64,000 nt of DNA from Phycisphaerales bacterium (GCA_030749435.1 JASMKH010000005.1:29802-93801), one strand, 5' to 3'; numbered from the stretch's first letter, positions 8,304 to 17,250 are shown. Program-made: numbers and translations. The notes: a model not told the origin generated them from the sequence alone.

Positions 8304-10271
8304 ATGGACCTCAAGATCCTGCCTGGCATCTCGTCCCCGGCCGATGTCAAGGCATTGCCGCTCGATCAACTTCCGACCCTCGCCTCTGAGATGCGGCAGG
8401 CGATCTGCGCCCAGGTCCAGAAGTCTGGAGGGCACCTCGCTCCCAACCTCGGTGTCGTGGAGCTCCTGATCGCGCTGCACCACGTGTTTGACTTCGGGCA
8501 CGACCGGCTTCTCTTCGACGTCGGCCACCAGTGCTATCCCCACAAGTTGATCACAGGTCGATTCCCGCAACTCGACAAACTTCGTCAGCGTGGCGGCATG
8601 GGCGGATTCCCCGACCCCTCAGAGTCCGACTACGACTTGTTCATGGTCGGGCACGCAGGCACATCGATCTCGACGGCAACCGGCATGGCTCGCGGAGACA
8701 CGCTCCGAGGTGAAGGATGGTCTCCGGACAATCCGGGCGGCCGGCGAGCTGTCGCCTTCATTGGCGACGCCAGCATCGTCAACGGACTTGCCATGGAAGG
8801 ACTCAATCACGCTGGCACGCTGAAACGCCAGTTTCTGGTCGTGCTCAATGACAACGGCATGAGCATCGCAAAGCCGCAGGGCGCCGTCGCCTCCTACTTT
8901 GACAGGCTGCGGGTGTCGAACACATATCGTTCTGTCAAGCGTGCCGCCAAGGGGGTCATGTCCAGCCTCCCGGGCGGTGACACGCTTCGGGACTGGAGTC
9001 ATCGACTTGGTGAAGTCGCCAAGGACATGGTGACGGATGATCCCTGGTTCGAGAAGTTCGGACTGCTGCACGTCGGTCCAGTTGATGGCCATGACCTTCC
9101 TGGGCTTGTTGAGACACTGGCGACGGTCAAGGACTTCGATCTGCCGATCGTGTTGCACGCGCACACGGTCAAGGGGAAGGGGTTCGAGTACACCGAAAGC
9201 AACGCCACCGCGTTTCACTCACCAAAGCCGCACTCGGTCCAAGGCTGCCGCGTGGAGGTTGCCTCCGGCGGCCGAAGTTTCACATCCGCGTTCGGCGACG
9301 CGCTCTGCGAACTCATGGAGCGGGACGGCACCGTGACGGCCTGCACCGCCGCCATGCCGGATGGAACGGGCGTGCAGAAGGCGATCGAACGATTCCCGGA
9401 TCGCACCTGGGACACCGGGATCTGCGAATCTCATGCCGCCGACATGATGGCGGGCATGGCCAAGACGGGGCTCCGACCTTTCTTTGCGGTCTACTCCACG
9501 TTCCTCCAGCGGGCATTCGACCAGTGCTTCCAGGAGTCCTCGCTGCAGGGGCTCCCCCTGCGGCTCTGCCTCGACCGAGCGGGCCTGGTCGGTGGCGACG
9601 GCGCCGTCCACCATGGATTCTGCGACGTCACGATTCTTCGGTCCCTGCCCGGCGCAGTGCTCATGGCCGCGATCGACGAGCAGAGCCTTCGCGCGGCGCT
9701 TGAGTTCATGCGTACGCACGACGATGGACTCTCCGCCGTGAGGTATCCACGAGCCGATGTCGATGAGCGTCTGATCGACGCGGGGTGCCCGCCATTCGAG
9801 ATCGGTCGAGCGCGCCGGCTTCGCGAGGCTGGGCGACCTGACGTCGTCGTTCTGGCCTACGGCGTTCCGGCGATGACGGCCCTGGACGCTGCGGCGAGCA
9901 TCGAGCAGGATCTGACGGTCGAAGTCTGGGATGCCCGATTCTCCAAGCCGGTGGATACGCGGCTCATTGCCTCCACCCTTGAGCGTGGCATTCCGATCTT
10001 GACCATCGAAGAGCAGGGACGCATCGGCGGCTTCGGGGCTGCCGTCGTGGAGGCGGCCGCCGACCAGGGCCTCGACGCCTCGCTCATCGAACGGGCTGGC
10101 TTGCCGGACTCCTGGATTCATCAGGGCAGCCGAGACGAGCAACTTGCCGAAGCTGGGCTGGATGTCCCGGGAATCGTACGCTCGATCCGCGCAGCGGCCG
10201 GGCGACGCACGCGGGTGGCTGAACCGCCACTGGTCGAATCGCCCGATCGAACGGCGGCTCCCACGGGCTGA
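8304..10271 (+). CDS. dxs: 1-deoxy-D-xylulose-5-phosphate synthase
   Basis: First enzyme of the methylerythritol phosphate route: joins pyruvate and glyceraldehyde 3-phosphate using thiamine diphosphate. 655 residues. The N-terminal part shows SGGHLAPNLGVVEL, DVGHQCYPHK, GHAGTSIS and a cofactor site starting FIGDAS, where the usual GDG has become GDA. The transketolase central domain includes YSTFLQRAFDQ and LDRAGLVGGDGAVHHG. The C-terminal domain ends with EEQGRIGGFG. ATG 8304 has CAGGAG six bases upstream. With ispG and ispA in the same 10 kb, isoprenoid precursor genes are loosely clustered here. Confidence 0.96.
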   Translation: MDLKILPGISSPADVKALPLDQLPTLASEMRQAICAQVQKSGGHLAPNLGVVELLIALHHVFDFGHDRLLFDVGHQCYPHKLITGRFPQLDKLRQRGGMGGFPDPSESDYDLFMVGHAGTSISTATGMARGDTLRGEGWSPDNPGGRRAVAFIGDASIVNGLAMEGLNHAGTLKRQFLVVLNDNGMSIAKPQGAVASYFDRLRVSNTYRSVKRAAKGVMSSLPGGDTLRDWSHRLGEVAKDMVTDDPWFEKFGLLHVGPVDGHDLPGLVETLATVKDFDLPIVLHAHTVKGKGFEYTESNATAFHSPKPHSVQGCRVEVASGGRSFTSAFGDALCELMERDGTVTACTAAMPDGTGVQKAIERFPDRTWDTGICESHAADMMAGMAKTGLRPFFAVYSTFLQRAFDQCFQESSLQGLPLRLCLDRAGLVGGDGAVHHGFCDVTILRSLPGAVLMAAIDEQSLRAALEFMRTHDDGLSAVRYPRADVDERLIDAGCPPFEIGRARRLREAGRPDVVVLAYGVPAMTALDAAASIEQDLTVEVWDARFSKPVDTRLIASTLERGIPILTIEEQGRIGGFGAAVVEAAADQGLDASLIERAGLPDSWIHQGSRDEQLAEAGLDVPGIVRSIRAAAGRRTRVAEPPLVESPDRTAAPTG

Positions 10272-10333
10272 ATGTGTCCTGCCTTTCGGCAGTTTCACGC
10301 GAGCGTGGCTGCGAGGACCGTAGGCTCGACGCC

Positions 10334-12736
10334 ATGCTTGCAGCAACGCTCGGACTCATCGGTGGGGCCACCCTCGCGCCGGACCAGATCGGAATCGCCG
10401 ACGTTCGGCAGGCCATTGACGCCATCGGCGCGGCCATCGTGGCGGCGCATCATCCAACCCGGCACTGGGATCCAAAGCGGATGCCCGAGGGCGAGAGTAC
10501 ACGGCAGCACGTCGGCGGATACACCGCACTGGCGACCCTTGCGCTGATCACAGCCGGGCATGATCCGCAGGAGTCTCCGCTCAGGCAGGCCATCGAGCGG
10601 CTGCAGGGCATCGATCCTGACGGCACGTACGCCGTGTCGTTTCGAGCCCAGGTCTGGGCGAGCCTTCCCGATCGCTTCCGGCCGGACCTGCAGCGTGACA
10701 TTGATCGGATCATCGAGTCGTTCCACTGGGAGCAAGGAGGCTGGGACTACCTCTGCCGCCCCGTCAAACGGATTCCCCGCGTCTCACCTTCGACCCGCCA
10801 CGTCGCAGTCCTCGCGCTTCATGCGGCCGCCATGCGGGGGATCCCCATCCCCCGGCCGCTGCTTGAACGCATCCAGCAGGCGACCATCGACTCGCAGCAT
10901 GAGGATGGCGGGTGGTCGTACTACGAGGACGACACACCGACCGGGTCGATGACGGCCGCTGGCGTCTTTTCGCTCGTCCTCGTGGACGACCTCCTGCATG
11001 CCACGGGCCGCCGCAGGGCCAATGCCGCGCGGGACACGGCCATCGCCCGCGGACTCCAGTGGCTCGACGCTCGCTTTGAAGCAGCGCCCTGTCCCGGCGG
11101 CGGGCGGTGCGCCAAGTTCCCGATGTACTGGCTGTATTCGCTGGAGCGCGTCGCGCTGGCCACCGGGACACGGACACTCAATGACCGCGATTGGTTGCGA
11201 GAAGCTGTCGCCGAGGTCCTTGATCGTCTGTGCCGACCCGATGCCTCGGGCGGATGGACCGTCAAGGGCCGCCAGAGCCTTTCACAGTTGCGGCAGCGTT
11301 GCTTCGCGCTCATGATCCTCCACCGGGCCAGCCTGCCGCTGGCGTGCAGCGCGCTCGACATCGACACCAGTACCGCAAGCGGTGAGGCGGCCGCCGGACT
11401 GGTCGCCCGGCTTCTCGATTCGCACGAACAGGAGACCATCTGGCAGCGGGTCTCCATGGATGACGATGTGGCCGCGTGGCTGGAGTCACCGCTCCTGCTG
11501 ATCTCGGCCACTTCGCCGCCCCGCTTTTTGAAGAAGCACTACGGGGCGTTGGCACGGCATGATCGATCGCCGGACACGGTTCCCCCTCCGACCATCCCGC
11601 AGGTGGATCGCGTCAGGGAGTATGTGAGGCGAGGCGGGATGCTTGTCGTCGTGGCCGCATCAAGCGGCGCGATCAAGGCATGGCGAAGAATCGGCTCCCT
11701 GGCTGCCCCGCACGCATCCTGGACGAGGCTCGATAGCGATCATCCCGCCTTGACGCTCCTGAGCAGACCCAAACGTCAACCACGCGCCGAGATGCTGTGG
11801 AACGGGCTCCGGCCACTCCTGTGCATCGTCTCGAGAAACGCCGAAGGGGCCCTGCCGAATCTCTGGGCCTTCGCCACGGAGCGACATCCGTTCCCACCAC
11901 GTGTGGAACATGGGCGGGTCAGTCCAGGCGTCGAAGCCTCCGGGATGGCCAGTTCGGTCGTCTTCGTCGAGTCTCCTGCGGGAGGGGTTGAACCCGGCGC
12001 CGCCGATGCCTTTCAAGTTTGGGCACGGCGGACCGGGCGACCCGCCACGGTTCATCACGTCACACTCGACACCGCGTTGGAGACCGAAGGTCTGGTTGTG
12101 CTGCAGGTCGCCGGTCCACCGCCATGGACGGGCATCGAGCGGCTGCTGGCCGCTGGCCGCTCGATACTCTGCTCGGGACCTCGCGAAGCGATCGCCGCCA
12201 TCGAGGGCGCGGCCCGCGATGCCAACCTCAATCCGACGCCGGTGCGGAACCAGCCATGGGTGAAGGGCGACCGCCTGAGCCGCGGTGGCGATCTCTCCAG
12301 ACCCGGATGGAACCCCGGGACCCGGCAGCAGGGCCGCACCCTGCCGACACTCGACATGGTGATCGCGACACATCCTTCCGGCGGGCGCCTGATGCTCTCT
12401 CGGGCAGACCTCACGCACGCGTTGCTGGATCGGCCATGCTGGGGTATCCACGGATACGACGCGTCCACCGCCGGACTGCTGGTCTGGAATCTGATGCAGC
12501 ACATCCATCCCGCGGAGTCGAGACATGTGGCATACCTTGACGCCGATGCGGCGATGGGCATGGTGGACAATCGGATCGGCGGTTCTGACCGGGACCGTGC
12601 TTGGGGCGTGGCTGGCGCCCTGGATTCAAGCGCGGGGGAGGCTCCTCGGAATCTCCAGTCCCGAACCGGACGTTCGGATGGCGGCGTGGTCTTGGTTCAC
12701 GAGCCCCCGACCCGGAGGCGCATCGCCCCGTCTTGA
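10334..12736 (+). CDS. Large protein with prenyltransferase-like toroid and DUF4159-like region
   Basis: About 800 residues. The first half has alpha-alpha toroid repeats of the squalene cyclase/prenyltransferase kind (QHEDGGWSYYED, EQGGWDYLCRP, DASGGWTVKG), but not the DxDD acid motif of squalene cyclases. The second half resembles DUF4159 proteins common in planctomycetes: RVREYVRRGGMLVVVA, then a DHPAL stretch. The biochemical role is unknown. ATG 10334 gives a short hydrophobic N-terminus that may be a signal; an in-frame GTG at 10274 directly after dxs is the alternative. The last 60-70 residues are arginine-, serine- and glycine-rich and overlap the next gene by 191 bases, so a frameshift near 12540 is possible. 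Confidence 0.6.
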   Translation: MLAATLGLIGGATLAPDQIGIADVRQAIDAIGAAIVAAHHPTRHWDPKRMPEGESTRQHVGGYTALATLALITAGHDPQESPLRQAIERLQGIDPDGTYAVSFRAQVWASLPDRFRPDLQRDIDRIIESFHWEQGGWDYLCRPVKRIPRVSPSTRHVAVLALHAAAMRGIPIPRPLLERIQQATIDSQHEDGGWSYYEDDTPTGSMTAAGVFSLVLVDDLLHATGRRRANAARDTAIARGLQWLDARFEAAPCPGGGRCAKFPMYWLYSLERVALATGTRTLNDRDWLREAVAEVLDRLCRPDASGGWTVKGRQSLSQLRQRCFALMILHRASLPLACSALDIDTSTASGEAAAGLVARLLDSHEQETIWQRVSMDDDVAAWLESPLLLISATSPPRFLKKHYGALARHDRSPDTVPPPTIPQVDRVREYVRRGGMLVVVAASSGAIKAWRRIGSLAAPHASWTRLDSDHPALTLLSRPKRQPRAEMLWNGLRPLLCIVSRNAEGALPNLWAFATERHPFPPRVEHGRVSPGVEASGMASSVVFVESPAGGVEPGAADAFQVWARRTGRPATVHHVTLDTALETEGLVVLQVAGPPPWTGIERLLAAGRSILCSGPREAIAAIEGAARDANLNPTPVRNQPWVKGDRLSRGGDLSRPGWNPGTRQQGRTLPTLDMVIATHPSGGRLMLSRADLTHALLDRPCWGIHGYDASTAGLLVWNLMQHIHPAESRHVAYLDADAAMGMVDNRIGGSDRDRAWGVAGALDSSAGEAPRNLQSRTGRSDGGVVLVHEPPTRRRIAPS

Positions 12737-12992
12737 GCGGTGGTATCCCGAAATCGAGTCACACCTTCTCCGTTCGGCTGGACAGCACGCCCTGATGGAC
12801 GCCGTGGTTGTTCTCGAAGCGCACGACATGCTCGGGTGGGAATGCTCGAGCCCCCAACTGATGGTCAGGTGCATCGGAGCGCTGCAGGCTGCCGGCGGCG
12901 ATCACGCGTTGGCGGCAGTCGACCTGCTCGATGAGGCCCCGGGTGACATGATGTTGCCAAAGGAGCCGCAGGAAGGCACCATGTACGAATGA
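12546..12992 (+). CDS. Small membrane-anchored protein overlapping the DUF4159-type gene
   Basis: 148 residues from ATG 12546 (ATG 12525 is the alternative). An N-terminal helix (WAWWTIGSAVLTGTVLGAWLA) is followed by an alpha-helical soluble part. I do not recognise a family. It overlaps the 3' end of the preceding gene by 191 bases in another frame. Its composition looks like real protein, while the overlapping tail of the upstream gene looks less natural, so either this is a true overlapping gene or the upstream frame has slipped. The stop overlaps the thioesterase ATG (ATGA), which supports translation of this frame. Confidence 0.5.
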   Translation: MRRWAWWTIGSAVLTGTVLGAWLAPWIQARGRLLGISSPEPDVRMAAWSWFTSPRPGGASPRLERWYPEIESHLLRSAGQHALMDAVVVLEAHDMLGWECSSPQLMVRCIGALQAAGGDHALAAVDLLDEAPGDMMLPKEPQEGTMYE

Positions 12993-13417
12993 CGAACAGC
13001 CCGGAACGCCTTGAGCCCTCCGACGCCCATCTTGCCCTTCGCGTTCACATGATGCCGAAGGACACCAATGTGCAGGGCACCGTATTCGGCGGCGTCATAC
13101 TCTCACTCATCGACCAGGCGGGGTTCTACGAAGCGAGACTGCACGGATTGCATCGGTGGGTCACGGTGTCGATGGACGCCATCGAGTTTCATCGACCCGT
13201 ATGGCCGGGCGACGTCGTCAGCCTGTACACGGAGACGGGTCGACTCGGGAGAACCAGCGTTTCGATTGCAGTCAGCGTGTTCGCTGAGCGATTTGAGAGC
13301 GGCAAGACAGTGCAGGTCACCAAGGCGAACCTGAGCATGGTCAGCGTCGATGCGGCCGGTGCGCCGATCCCGTTCTCATCACCCCCGTCCATTGCGCCGA
13401 CGGATCATCCGGCGTGA
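12989..13417 (+). CDS. Acyl-CoA thioesterase, hotdog fold (YciA type)
   Basis: 142 residues with a single hotdog domain. MMPKDTNVQGTVFGGVILSLIDQAG carries the conserved N...G.FGG...DQAG signature in which the aspartate helps hydrolysis of acyl-CoA thioesters; DAIEFHRPVWPGDVV is the second family motif. This is the group of broad-range acyl-CoA hydrolases to which YciA belongs. The start codon overlaps the previous stop and its own stop overlaps the GTG of purN, so it is in a tight translational chain. The substrate is not predictable. Confidence 0.85.
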   Translation: MTNSPERLEPSDAHLALRVHMMPKDTNVQGTVFGGVILSLIDQAGFYEARLHGLHRWVTVSMDAIEFHRPVWPGDVVSLYTETGRLGRTSVSIAVSVFAERFESGKTVQVTKANLSMVSVDAAGAPIPFSSPPSIAPTDHPA

Positions 13418-14091
13418 GCAGGTCGGTGGTCCTGGCGTGTCTTGCAAGCGGTGGCGGCAGGACCATTCTGAACCTGGCCGATGCCATTGAGGCGGGGCGC
13501 CTGCAGGCAAAGATCAGTATCGTTCTGGCATCGCGACGCGGCACACTCGCGGCGGAGCGATGCCGGAATCGTGGTCTCACCGTGGAAGAACCACCCGAAG
13601 GCTGCGACCCGGATGCGTGGATCATCGAACGGCTCGAGTCACATGCGCCCGAGCTCGTGTGCCTGTGCGGGTACCTCCGACTGCTCCCAATCCCGCCGTG
13701 GCTGATCGACCGGGTCATCAACATTCACCCAGCCCTCCTGCCAGACTTCGGCGGCTGCGGCATGTACGGCCGGGCGGTGCACGAGGCGGTCATTCGGTCG
13801 GGGCGAACCGAGAGTGGCTGCACCGTGCATCTGGTCGACGATGTGTACGACCACGGCGTCACGATTCTGCAGCGGCGATGTCCGGTGCTGCCGGGCGACG
13901 ATGCGGACACACTTGCAGCGAGGGTGTTTGAACAGGAACGCCTCGCACTTCCTGAAGCCATCGACCTCATTCGAGCGGGGCGGGTCCGCAGAACCGACGG
14001 CCCCGTCGAGATCGCGCCGCCTGGACATGCCTGGCCCGACGCCATTGCGACCGGGGACATCCGGGGCACCGACGCGGCCGACGTCGGTTGA
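13414..14091 (+). CDS. purN: Phosphoribosylglycinamide formyltransferase (PurN family)
   Basis: Transfers a formyl group from 10-formyltetrahydrofolate to GAR in purine synthesis. 225 residues. LASGGGRTILNL is the phosphate-binding loop. NIHPALLPDFGGCGMYG holds the catalytic Asn and His, and SGCTVHLVDDVYDHG holds the catalytic aspartate. The FGGCGMYG form differs from the KGxHA form of E. coli PurN, so a formyltransferase of related specificity is possible, but purD elsewhere in the window favours a purine role. The GTG start overlaps the thioesterase stop (GTGA). Confidence 0.88.
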   Translation: MSRSVVLACLASGGGRTILNLADAIEAGRLQAKISIVLASRRGTLAAERCRNRGLTVEEPPEGCDPDAWIIERLESHAPELVCLCGYLRLLPIPPWLIDRVINIHPALLPDFGGCGMYGRAVHEAVIRSGRTESGCTVHLVDDVYDHGVTILQRRCPVLPGDDADTLAARVFEQERLALPEAIDLIRAGRVRRTDGPVEIAPPGHAWPDAIATGDIRGTDAADVG

Positions 14092-14117
14092 GTCCCCCTG
14101 CCGCGATCACGGCGCCC

Positions 14118-14156
14118 ATCGACTCGCGCACCCATGGGCCCGGGGAAGGAGTCGAT
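14118..14156 (+). other. 8-bp inverted repeat between purN and DUF502 gene
   Basis: ATCGACTC (14118-14125) and GAGTCGAT (14149-14156) are perfect complements with a 23-base loop. This could end the purN message, but there is no T tract. A -10-like TACACT follows at 14224-14229, 17 bases ahead of the next start codon. Confidence 0.3.
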
Positions 14157-14246
14157 TCGAACCGCCCACCGGCAGGAAGCACCTGATTGATTCTCCAGCA
14201 GTCGCAGCGCAGCTCGAGCCGGGTACACTGGTGCCAGCGACGCCCG

Positions 14247-15110
14247 ATGCCGAAACAACCATCAACCCGAGGTAACTTCCGCAGGTTCTTCTTGCGGGGG
14301 CTGGCGGTCGTCCTTCCAGCCACGCTGACGCTGTGGGTGTTGGTGCAGGCCTACCTGTGGGTCAACGACTCGATTGCTTCGCCGATCAATGCCGGCGTCC
14401 AGTACCTTCTGGCACAGACATTTGCTGCCTGGCCTGCCCTGCCTGAATCATGGGGCATCATGCCGACGCCGGAGGACCTGCGGCTGGCCCGCGAGGCGCT
14501 CGGTCTTGCCGCGGGTGACGCCAGCTCGGATACCGAGATCATCCGCAGTTACCAGGTCGGGGTGCTTCACTCCTGGTGGGCGGACTATTGGCCCGTCCGG
14601 ATGATCGGCCTGCTCGTCGCCATTCTCGCCGTCTACCTCGCTGGACGGCTCGTGGGCGGCTGGGTGGGCCGGGCCGCCTACCGCTGGCTCGAGCGATTCA
14701 TCAGCACGCTCCCGGTCATCAAGAAGATCTACAGTTGGATCAAGCAGATCGTCGACTTCCTGTTTTCACAGCAGGACAAGGCGATGCAGTTTCGCCGGGT
14801 CGTCGCCGTCGAGTACCCCCGTCGAGGCGTCTGGTCGGTCGGATTTCAGACCGGCACCGCGCTGCCGCCGATCGGCGAGCGACTTGGTTCCGAAAGCATC
14901 ACCGTGTTCATCCCGAGTTCTCCGACGCCGTTTACGGGATACACCATCACGATCCCCATGGACTCCGCCATCGAACTCTCACTCTCGGTTGAGGAGGCCA
15001 TCGGGTTCACCATCAGCGGCGGCGTACTTCGCCCCCCGTCGCACGATCAATCCGTACCCAACCTGCCGCCACCTGAAACAGCCGACGACACATCGGACAC
15101 TCAAGCGTAG
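14247..15110 (+). CDS. DUF502 family membrane protein
   Basis: 287 residues. Two hydrophobic segments (LAVVLPATLTLWVLVQAYLW and MIGLLVAILAVYLAGRLV) flank a periplasmic loop; a conserved LPVIKKIYSWIKQ and a soluble beta-rich C-terminus follow. This is the DUF502 layout, whose function is unknown in bacteria (plant COV1 proteins are relatives). ATG 14247 is chosen over the upstream ATG 14187 because the basic leader and first membrane helix begin there and TACACT at 14224-14229 lies between them. The next gene, hpf, is 21 bases downstream and probably on the same message. Confidence 0.8.
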   Translation: MPKQPSTRGNFRRFFLRGLAVVLPATLTLWVLVQAYLWVNDSIASPINAGVQYLLAQTFAAWPALPESWGIMPTPEDLRLAREALGLAAGDASSDTEIIRSYQVGVLHSWWADYWPVRMIGLLVAILAVYLAGRLVGGWVGRAAYRWLERFISTLPVIKKIYSWIKQIVDFLFSQQDKAMQFRRVVAVEYPRRGVWSVGFQTGTALPPIGERLGSESITVFIPSSPTPFTGYTITIPMDSAIELSLSVEEAIGFTISGGVLRPPSHDQSVPNLPPPETADDTSDTQA

Positions 15111-15131
15111 ATCAGAAGGAAGAACTTTCCC

Positions 15132-15455
15132 GTGCAAATCTCGATTACCACACGACACGGCGACCCGACACCAGCGATCGAGGAGTACATCCAGAAGAAG
15201 GCCGATCGGTTTACGAGGTATTTCGATCAGATTTCATCGATCGAGGTCGTGGTGGACCATCAGAAGAACGAACACCTGATCGAGTGCATCCTCTCGGTTG
15301 ATCACAGCAGCCCACTCGTATCGCACGCATCATGCGACGACCTGTATGCGGCCATCGACCAATGCACTGATCGCGCCGTCAGGCAACTGACCGACCTCAA
15401 GAGTAAACTCCGGGACAACAAACACCACCCACCGGGTGCTGGAGGCGAAGGATGA
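15132..15455 (+). CDS. hpf: Ribosome hibernation promoting factor, short form
   Basis: 107 residues, matching the short HPF/YfiA group that stabilises inactive ribosomes. Seen: an N-terminal beta strand MQISITTRH, helix IEEYIQKKADRFTRYF, strand SIEVVVD and helix DLYAAIDQCTDRAVRQL, with a basic end. It lacks the long C-terminal dimerisation domain. The start is GTG at 15132 behind AAGGAAG. Its stop overlaps the ATG of the ptsN-like gene. Pairing of hpf with ptsN and HPr genes is a known arrangement near rpoN in other bacteria, but no rpoN is seen here. Confidence 0.88.
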   Translation: MQISITTRHGDPTPAIEEYIQKKADRFTRYFDQISSIEVVVDHQKNEHLIECILSVDHSSPLVSHASCDDLYAAIDQCTDRAVRQLTDLKSKLRDNKHHPPGAGGEG

Positions 15456-15928
15456 AGCTCACCGACATTGTGATCACCAAAGCGATCTCACCCTCGCTCG
15501 AGGCCAGAACGCGAGACGAAGCCATCGGTGAGATGATGGACATGCTCATCAGGGCGGGCGAGGTCGAGACCGACAACCGGGCTGCGTTCATCAAGGCGGT
15601 CATCAAGCGTGAGAATCGTGGATCCACGGGATTCGGCAATGGCGTCGCAGTCCCCCACCTCAAACAGGCTGCTGTCAGGAATGTGGTTGCAGCGATCGCC
15701 AATGTGTCCGACGGCATCGACTTCAATTCGCTCGACGGCAATCCTGTCTACTCGATCTTCCTCCTGCTCAGTCCCGAAGACCAGCCCGAACAGCATCTTG
15801 AAGCCATGGAGGCGGTGTTCGGAAGCCTGAGCCAGGAGACCTTCCGCAAGTTTCTGCGGCAAGCATCAAGTGCCGATGAGATCATGACGCTCTTGAACGA
15901 CGCGGACTCACGACAACTGTCCGCCTGA
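15452..15928 (+). CDS. ptsN: PTS EIIA (nitrogen/fructose type) protein
   Basis: 158 residues, one EIIA domain. The phosphorylated histidine is His69 in GFGNGVAVPHLK. In other bacteria EIIA-Ntr takes phosphate from NPr/HPr and regulates potassium and nitrogen functions rather than carrying sugar. An HPr gene follows 30 bases later, but no EI or sugar permease is in the window, so a regulatory role is most likely. The start codon overlaps the hpf stop, with GGAGG and AAGG just upstream. Confidence 0.85.
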   Translation: MKLTDIVITKAISPSLEARTRDEAIGEMMDMLIRAGEVETDNRAAFIKAVIKRENRGSTGFGNGVAVPHLKQAAVRNVVAAIANVSDGIDFNSLDGNPVYSIFLLLSPEDQPEQHLEAMEAVFGSLSQETFRKFLRQASSADEIMTLLNDADSRQLSA

Positions 15929-15958
15929 CCGCCCAAGGAGACCCCGGGGCCACGACTT

Positions 15959-16240
15959 GTGACTGCGACAGCCACACAGAAGGTGACGATCACCAATCGG
16001 CTCGGTCTGCACGCCCGACCGGCCATGCTGCTCGCTGAGTTGGCGCAGCAGTTTGATGCTGCAGTGCAGCTCCGCCGCACGGATCAGGACGAGGCCATCG
16101 ACGCCAAGTCCATCATGCAGATCATGATGCTGGCGGCAACAGCAGGAACCGAGATCGAGATTTCCGCCAATGGAGACGGGGCCGCGGAGGCTGTCAGGGA
16201 ACTCTCAGCATTGGTCGCAGCAGGATTCGACGAACAGTAG
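15959..16240 (+). CDS. HPr family phosphocarrier protein
   Basis: 93 residues. His18 in NRLGLHARPA is the EI-phosphorylated site. Ser51 in DAKSIMQIMMLAA is the site used by HPr kinase in organisms that have one. Together with the upstream EIIA-like gene it forms a minimal phosphorelay; EI must be encoded elsewhere. GTG start; the nearest purine-rich stretch, AAGGAG at 15935-15940, is farther off than usual, so the start is the least certain part. It converges with gpsA across a 14-base gap. Confidence 0.88.
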   Translation: MTATATQKVTITNRLGLHARPAMLLAELAQQFDAAVQLRRTDQDEAIDAKSIMQIMMLAATAGTEIEISANGDGAAEAVRELSALVAAGFDEQ

Positions 16241-16254
16241 GCCACGAGCCGAAC

Positions 16255-17250
16255 CTACTCCGAACCGGACTGCCTCGACATGAGTTGGCGGACGCCCTCC
16301 TCCGGGCTCAGTCCCTCGAACAGCACCGCGTGCACCGACGCCGTGATGGGCATCTCGACGCCATGCCGCGAGGCAAGTTCCATCACGCTCAACGTCGTTG
16401 CGACGCCTTCGACCACCGAGTCGCAGCGGGCCTGATATTCGGCCAGCGGCGTGCCCCTGCCAAGCGCCTCGCCACAGGAGCGATTGCGCCCGTGGGGGCT
16501 GAAGCAGGTCGTCGCCAGATCACCCACTCCGGCAATTCCGTAGAACGTCGACTCGCGGGCTCCCATGGCCAGCCCGAGCCGTGTGATCTCCGCGAGGCCC
16601 CGGGCCAGCACCGCGGACTTGGCGTTGTCGCCGAGTTCGAGACCATCGCACATGCCCGCCGCGAGCGCAATCACGTTCTTGCACGCCCCGGCCAATTCCA
16701 CTCCAATGAGGTCCGTCCCCGTGTAGATCCGAAGCCACGGCACATCAAAGGCCTGCTGCACGGCCCGAGCTAACGACGCGTCTTCGGCAGCAGCCACCAT
16801 GACGGCCGGCCGATGCGCTGCCAGTTCGGTCGCAATGGTCGGTCCAGACAGTGAACACACCGGCCCGGCACTCGTGGTCGCATCATGAAGCACTTCGCTG
16901 GGCCGGCGCAACGTGCCGTTTTCGATTCCCTTGGCGACGCTGATGATCGGACACCCCGCGGGAAGATGGGGCGCCACCTGCTCCCAGACTGCCCCGATGA
17001 ATTGCGTCGGGATCGCGTTGATCGCCAATTCAGCGTCCTGCATCGCCTCAGCTGCGTCCGCCGTCACCAGGACGGCTTTCTTGAGCGTGAAGCCTGGCAT
17101 CCGTCCCGGGTTCTCCCGCGTCCGGGCCAGGTGGGTGACGACATCCGGAAACGGCCCCCACATCCGCGTGGGGTACCCTCGATGCACCAGGGCATCGGCC
17201 AGCACGAGGCCCATCTGACCGTCACCGATAATGGCAATCCGCTTTGGCAC
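16255..17250 (-). CDS. gpsA: NAD(P)H-dependent glycerol-3-phosphate dehydrogenase
   Basis: Makes sn-glycerol 3-phosphate from dihydroxyacetone phosphate for phospholipid synthesis. 331 residues from GTG 17250. The Rossmann motif IAIIGDGQMG opens the protein; ISVAKGIENGTL is the second conserved block; ELAGACKNVIALAAG carries the catalytic lysine; and FYGIAGVGDLATTCFSPHGRNR is the substrate block. GTG 17250 is chosen because GGGAG lies nine bases upstream and it starts just before the Rossmann strand; the frame stays open upstream into the divergent P-ATPase gene but has no family similarity. Confidence 0.94.
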   Translation of the reverse strand: MPKRIAIIGDGQMGLVLADALVHRGYPTRMWGPFPDVVTHLARTRENPGRMPGFTLKKAVLVTADAAEAMQDAELAINAIPTQFIGAVWEQVAPHLPAGCPIISVAKGIENGTLRRPSEVLHDATTSAGPVCSLSGPTIATELAAHRPAVMVAAAEDASLARAVQQAFDVPWLRIYTGTDLIGVELAGACKNVIALAAGMCDGLELGDNAKSAVLARGLAEITRLGLAMGARESTFYGIAGVGDLATTCFSPHGRNRSCGEALGRGTPLAEYQARCDSVVEGVATTLSVMELASRHGVEMPITASVHAVLFEGLSPEEGVRQLMSRQSGSE

